A stretch of DNA of 41,703 nucleotides. It comes from Thermoplasmata archaeon (GTDB taxonomy: Archaea; Thermoplasmatota; Thermoplasmata; Lutacidiplasmatales; UBA184). The stretch lies in contig JASHQY010000010.1 in assembly GCA_030038885.1 (NCBI GenBank), positions 1 to 41,703 of the forward strand, in the 5' to 3' direction. Every line of letters starts with the position of its first letter. Positions within the stretch are counted from its first letter, which is position 1. Made by a program: the position numbers and the translations under genes. A model generated the notes under the pieces. That model saw only the letters and a program-made list of their open reading frames with translations. It made no database searches and had not been told where the DNA came from. This document shows, piece by piece, positions 38,150-41,703 of the stretch.

Positions 38150-39106
38150 ATGGCCGCCCCCTCGGTGGTGCCGTCGCCTGGGTCCGCGAGCGTCCCTCCT
38201 CCGCCGCCCCCGACCGCTCCGAAGAGCCACGGCGCGAGGTGGGTGGGTGTCGCCGTGATCGTGATCGTCGTGGCGGTGATCGTCGGTCTCCTGCTCGCGG
38301 GAGTGATCCCGGGGCTGCACTCGAGCTCGGGTTCCGGCAACGGAAGCCCGACCGCCACGTCGTACAGCGAGTCCGAACCGGTCGCCCAGACGGCGGCGGA
38401 CCATATGGGCGGGACGTGGACCACGTTCTTCGCGGGCGGCGCCGACTCGACGACCTCGGTGACCCTTCCGAACCTCACCTCCCAGTTCCTCGGGAGCGAC
38501 TGTCCGCTCATCGACACTCCCTCGACCTCGCCGACCCTCTCGGCGTACACGGGCGCCTACTCGACCGGGCTGATGACCGGTTGGATCTTCGGCCTCTACT
38601 CGACGTCCCCGTCGGCCCTGATGATCCTGATGGTCGAGGACGGCCAGGCGACGCTCCTCGGCGAGGTCACCGCCTCGACCTGCGTCGGGGACTTCTCGGA
38701 CGTCACGGCGCTGACCGCGACGTCGGTGGTCGACAGCACGACGGCCGCCGGGGCCGTCGCGAGCGCGGCCGCGTCGTTCGTGAGCGCGAACCCGACCGCG
38801 AGCTCGAGCGTCGTGCTGACGCCGGGCTTCTCGTTCTCCTTCGGGAGCTACAGCGAGACGATCTATCCCGACTGGATCGTCACCTACTCCTCGTGCGGGG
38901 TCGACGCGACCAGCGGCACCGGGACGCAGTTCAACGCGACGGTCAACGCCACCAACGGCCAGGTGCTCGGCACGACCGGTCCGACGAGCGTCAGTTGCGG
39001 CGCGAACGGGGCGCTGGGATTCCCCGCGGGCGGAGGCGGCGCGCTGTCGAGCGGTCCGTCCCCGATCCCGACCTCGCTCCGGAGCCTGCCGCGGCGCGTC
39101 GGGTGA
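38150..39106 (+). CDS. Membrane-anchored Ser/Thr-rich exported protein
   Basis: A 318-residue protein with a Pro-rich cytoplasmic N-terminus (SVPPPPPPTAP), one hydrophobic helix (about 31-54, WVGVAVIVIVVAVIVGLLLA), and a large outer domain rich in Ser, Thr and Ala. The outer domain has four well-spaced cysteines (DCPLID, STCVGD, SSCGVD, VSCGAN) that could form two disulfides, and several N-x-S/T sequons. This layout is common for Thermoplasmata surface proteins, which lack a murein wall. No enzyme motif is visible. The C-terminal 30 residues are Gly/Pro/Arg-rich. It is monocistronic, with its own TATA-like element. Confidence 0.65.
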   Translation: MAAPSVVPSPGSASVPPPPPPTAPKSHGARWVGVAVIVIVVAVIVGLLLAGVIPGLHSSSGSGNGSPTATSYSESEPVAQTAADHMGGTWTTFFAGGADSTTSVTLPNLTSQFLGSDCPLIDTPSTSPTLSAYTGAYSTGLMTGWIFGLYSTSPSALMILMVEDGQATLLGEVTASTCVGDFSDVTALTATSVVDSTTAAGAVASAAASFVSANPTASSSVVLTPGFSFSFGSYSETIYPDWIVTYSSCGVDATSGTGTQFNATVNATNGQVLGTTGPTSVSCGANGALGFPAGGGGALSSGPSPIPTSLRSLPRRVG

Positions 39107-39194
39107 CCCGAGGGCATCTCCGCCGGGGGACCCCGTCGGCACGAAGGGGCCGTTCCGATCGCGGGGCGGCTCCCTACCGTCGGGTCCGAAGCGA

Positions 39195-39268
39195 TGCCGC
39201 GGGCCGGGCTTGAACCGGCGGCTTCAAGATCTTCAGTCTTGCACTCTCCCAAACTGAGTTACCGCGGC
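39195..39268 (-). tRNA. tRNA-Phe (anticodon GAA)
   Basis: A 74-nt cloverleaf on the minus strand. The acceptor arms GCCGCGG and CCGCGGC pair perfectly, with discriminator A. The anticodon stem-loop is CAAGA-CTGAAGA-TCTTG with anticodon GAA. The T arm is GCCGG-TTCAAGC-CCGGC. The 3' CCA is not encoded and no intron is seen. A TATA element, GATATAATGG, lies about 30 nt upstream. Confidence 0.95.
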
Positions 39269-39927
39269 AGCGCGGCGCGGGGGACGATACCGGCCATTAT
39301 ATCGCTAGAGGGAGCGGCGGTCCCGCGCTCGCGGTCGCGCGCGGTCGGGGCCGCGTGCGGGGGAGGGCCGCCCTCGCGGCGCCCCCCCGGCGTCGCGAGC
39401 TGGGCCGATCGGGGCCGGTCGGAGCGCGCCTCCCGCTCGTCGCTGGCGGGGATCTCGTCCCACAGGTAGGCGGGAAGCGTGAGACCCGCGCGCGCGATCT
39501 CCTCGCGAACGACCGGTCGCCAGTACGTCCGGAGGCTCCCGCACGGCCGCCCGTCGGCGGTCTCGCTCGACGCGGCCACGACGAGCCCCTCGGGCGCGGG
39601 CGGACCGAGCCGGGCGACCGCCCGATGGAGGCGGCCGACCCGGGGAAGCCGTCGGTGCTCGTACGTGCCGGGTCCGGTGCTGACCATGAGCCGGCCGCCC
39701 AGCGTGAGGGCCGTCCAGTACGACACCTCGTAGAGCACCGCGAAGTGGAGCCCCGTGTGGAAGATCCCCGGCCATCCGATCTCGTCCGGCTGGGGCGTGA
39801 ACGCGGTGCGGATCTCCGGCGTCCCGTCGGCGCCGACCCCGCGCTCGAACGCGAGGCGCAGCCCGCGCGGATGGCGGGGTCCGCATCCAAAGCAGGGGTT
39901 GTCCGGCGGGTTCTGAAGCGCGACCAT
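39259..39927 (-). CDS. Hotdog-fold (PaaI-like) thioesterase-type protein
   Basis: A 222-residue frame whose first ~165 residues form a hotdog domain. It starts with the characteristic NPCFGCGPRHPRGLRLAFER. FTPQPDEIGWPGIFHTGLHF follows as the active-site helix region, with His-Thr-Gly-Leu in place of the usual H-G-G. Later strands include RLMVSTGPGTYEHRRLPRVG. The last ~50 residues are Arg/Pro-rich and cross the tRNA-Phe promoter; the frame ends 10 nt inside the tRNA gene, so this tail is probably dispensable. Acyl-CoA thioesterase activity is plausible but unassigned. It is divergent from topA. Confidence 0.75.
   Translation of the reverse strand: MVALQNPPDNPCFGCGPRHPRGLRLAFERGVGADGTPEIRTAFTPQPDEIGWPGIFHTGLHFAVLYEVSYWTALTLGGRLMVSTGPGTYEHRRLPRVGRLHRAVARLGPPAPEGLVVAASSETADGRPCGSLRTYWRPVVREEIARAGLTLPAYLWDEIPASDEREARSDRPRSAQLATPGGRREGGPPPHAAPTARDRERGTAAPSSDIMAGIVPRAALPR
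39294..39303 (-). promoter_or_regulatory. TATA box of tRNA-Phe
   Basis: GATATAATGG on the minus strand, about 30 nt before the mature tRNA 5' end. It falls inside the C-terminal codons of the upstream hotdog frame. Confidence 0.55.
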
Positions 39928-40041
39928 GCCCCGGCAACGCGGGCGCCGTCTTGCCGTTTTGGCCCGGGGGCCTTGGGTCCGCCGGCTCGAACGCGCGCGC
40001 CCACGTTCGAGGCCGATCTCCCTCGGTCGGAACGGGCGATA

Positions 40042-40048
40042 CTTATCT
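40042..40048 (+). promoter_or_regulatory. TATA-like element of topA
   Basis: CTTATCT lies about 27 nt upstream of GTG 40072 and supports that start. Confidence 0.5.
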
Positions 40049-40071
40049 AGCCGCTCCGGTCTCATTCGGGC

Positions 40072-41703
40072 GTGGAGAAGCTCCGAACCCTGGTGGTCGC
40101 GGAGAAGTTCAACACCGCCCTGCGGATCGCGGTCGTCCTCTCCGACGGCCGGATGAAACGCTCCCGGACAGGCGGGACGAACGTCTTCGAGTTCGAGCGG
40201 CCGGAGGGCCCGTACGCGGTCGTCGGCCTGCGGGGCCACATCGTCGAGCTCGACTATCCGCCCGAGTTCCAGGAGTGGACCCTGGCCGGGCTGTCCCGGC
40301 TGCTCGACACCCCGCCGCTGAAGCGGGTGACCGAGACCGGGATCGTCGCGACCCTCCAGTCGATCGTCCGCGGCTACGACCGCGTGATCCTCGCGACCGA
40401 CTTCGACCGCGAGGGCGAATTGATCGGCCAGGAGTGCCTCGAGCTGCTCCAGAAGGTCCACCCGAACCTGCGCGTGGAGCGCGCCCGCTACAGCGCGCTC
40501 ACCCGGGAGGAGATCGAGCGCAGCTTCGCGCACCTCGCGACCCTCGACACGGCGCTCGCCGAAGCGGCGTCCGCGCGGCAGGAGATCGACCTCGTGTGGG
40601 GCGCCCTCCTCACGCGGTACCTCTCGCTGACGGCCCAGCAGCGGGGGCGGGGGTTCCTCTCGGTCGGGCGCGTCCAGACGCCGACGCTCGCGCTCCTCGT
40701 GGAGCGGGACCAGGCGATCAAGGAGTTCGTGCCGACGCCGTTCTGGGAGATCGCGGCGGACGGGCACCGCGGCGACGAGCCGTTCCGCCTCCACCACGCG
40801 CACGGGGTGTGGGACGCGAAGGACGCCGCGGACGCGGTCTACCGTCGGGTCGAGGGCGCGGAGTCGGGCACCGTCGCGGAGTTCCGGGAGGAGGAGACCC
40901 GGCGTCGGCCTCCGGTCCCGTTCTCGACCACGCTCTTCGTCGCCGAGGCGAGCCGGTTGGGCCTCGGCGCGTCGTTCGCGATGCGGATCGCGGAGGACCT
41001 CTACACCCAGGGGCTGATCAGCTATCCGAGGACCGACAACACGGTCTACCCGCGGAGCCTCGGGCTCCGCCCCCTCGTCGAGAAGTTCCGGGACGGGCCG
41101 TTCGCCGACGCCGCCGCGTTCGTCCTCGAGCAGCCGAGCTTCCACCCGAGCCGGGGGCGCACCGAGGCGACCGACCACCCGCCGATCTACCCGACCGCCG
41201 CGATCGATCCGAAGAAGCTGCGGCCGGACCACGCGAAGGTCTACGAGCTGGTCGTCCGCCGCTTCCTCGCGACGGTCGCCCCGGACGCGGTCGGCTGGAA
41301 GCGCACCGTGCGCGTCCAGGTCGCCGGCGAGCCGTTCGCCGGGGAAGGCCGTCACCTCACCGAGCCGGGGTGGTACCGCCTCTACCCGTACTCGAACCCG
41401 GACGAGGCCCCGATGCCGGTGCTCGAGGTCGGCGGCGCGGTGGAGGTCACCGCCGTCGAGCTCGTCGAGGACCAGACGAAGCCGCCGCGGCGGTTCACCC
41501 AGGGCTCGCTGATCCAGGAGATGGAGCGGCTCGGCCTCGGGACGAAGAGCACGCGGCACGACGTGCTGCAGAAGCTCTTCGACCGGCACTACGTCAGCGC
41601 CCGCCAGCTCGAGCCGACGTCGACCGGCATCGCCGTCACCGAGGCGCTCCGCGCCCACGCCCCGCTCATCACGCGGCCGGAGATGACCCACCGCCTCGAG
41701 GAG
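40072..41703 (+). CDS. topA: DNA topoisomerase I (type IA), partial at right edge
   Basis: The first 544 codons of a type IA topoisomerase that relaxes negative supercoils. The N-terminal TOPRIM domain begins LRTLVVAEKFNTALRIAVVL, with the catalytic Glu at about residue 11, and has the acidic triad in DFDREGE (Asp110, Asp112, Glu116). The active-site tyrosine is Tyr318 in LISYPRTDN. RGFLSVGRVQTPTLALLVER and KPPRRFTQGSLIQEMERLGL are conserved family blocks. The GTG 40072 start immediately precedes TOPRIM and has a TATA-like element 27 nt upstream. The C-terminal zinc-finger region expected in archaeal TopA lies beyond the window. Confidence 0.93.
   Translation, partial: MEKLRTLVVAEKFNTALRIAVVLSDGRMKRSRTGGTNVFEFERPEGPYAVVGLRGHIVELDYPPEFQEWTLAGLSRLLDTPPLKRVTETGIVATLQSIVRGYDRVILATDFDREGELIGQECLELLQKVHPNLRVERARYSALTREEIERSFAHLATLDTALAEAASARQEIDLVWGALLTRYLSLTAQQRGRGFLSVGRVQTPTLALLVERDQAIKEFVPTPFWEIAADGHRGDEPFRLHHAHGVWDAKDAADAVYRRVEGAESGTVAEFREEETRRRPPVPFSTTLFVAEASRLGLGASFAMRIAEDLYTQGLISYPRTDNTVYPRSLGLRPLVEKFRDGPFADAAAFVLEQPSFHPSRGRTEATDHPPIYPTAAIDPKKLRPDHAKVYELVVRRFLATVAPDAVGWKRTVRVQVAGEPFAGEGRHLTEPGWYRLYPYSNPDEAPMPVLEVGGAVEVTAVELVEDQTKPPRRFTQGSLIQEMERLGLGTKSTRHDVLQKLFDRHYVSARQLEPTSTGIAVTEALRAHAPLITRPEMTHRLEE

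Noticed and set aside
1..41703. CRISPR arrays, insertion sequences, rRNA genes or a prophage
   Set aside because: I saw no regularly spaced repeats, transposase or integrase motifs, terminal inverted repeats or rRNA sequence. Codon and base use look uniform across the window.

Overview
The window is a densely packed, very G+C-rich archaeal chromosome segment. The archaeal assignment rests on archaeal-type information genes: RNA polymerase subunit D, the uS13-uS4-uS11 cluster, EF-1alpha with uS10, pelota, TrmY, an aMBF1-type factor and a type IA topoisomerase. It is supported by archaeal lipid genes (tetraether synthase, archaetidylserine synthase and decarboxylase) and by TATA-box promoters 25-30 nt upstream of many start codons. 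The content fits a high-G+C member of the Thermoplasmatota, such as the soil and sediment lineages. That placement is an inference from gene content and base composition.

Layout. 1-8.8 kb: a partial Pro/Thr-rich protein at the left edge, tetraether lipid synthase, a SWIM zinc-finger protein, a CPA2-type cation/proton antiporter, a small membrane protein coupled to a HAD phosphatase, two poorly known proteins, trmY, and a ribbon-helix-helix regulator/FtsZ-like operon with a palindromic operator. 8.8-16 kb: a signalling island with two tandem seven-helix membrane proteins, a PAS histidine kinase, a single-domain response regulator, a receiver-HPt protein, a second response regulator and a KaiC-like ATPase. 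16-19.6 kb: a small cysteine-containing protein, a CADD/PqqC-like di-iron protein, a GNAT acetyltransferase and an MFS transporter.

19.6-26.6 kb: pelota converges on a long leftward run of a stand-alone RAM-domain protein, a membrane protein, a SAM-hydrolase-family protein, DnaJ, a methyltransferase, uS13, uS4, uS11 and RpoD. 26.7-33.3 kb: an MFS transporter and citrate synthase face a tight leftward run EF-1alpha, uS10, archaetidylserine decarboxylase, archaetidylserine synthase and MptD-like aldolase; a VOC protein lies upstream. 33.4-41.7 kb: a hotdog thioesterase and aMBF1, ornithine-carbamoyltransferase-like ArgF, a cysteine-less thiolase coupled to a DUF35 protein, a degenerate Nudix protein, a membrane-anchored Ser/Thr-rich exported protein, tRNA-Phe, a second hotdog protein and the 5' part of topoisomerase I.

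The most notable points are the 7TM/two-component/KaiC-like island, the RHH-FtsZ-like operon whose tubulin homologue lacks the second catalytic Asp of the T7 loop, the thiolase-DUF35 pair without a thiolase nucleophile, two pterin-cofactor-type enzymes (CADD-like and MptD-like), an OTC with Cys replaced by Asp, and three convergent gene pairs whose stop codons interlock in a single CTAG. There are no CRISPR arrays, insertion sequences or rRNA genes, and no gene-free stretch longer than about 300 nt.
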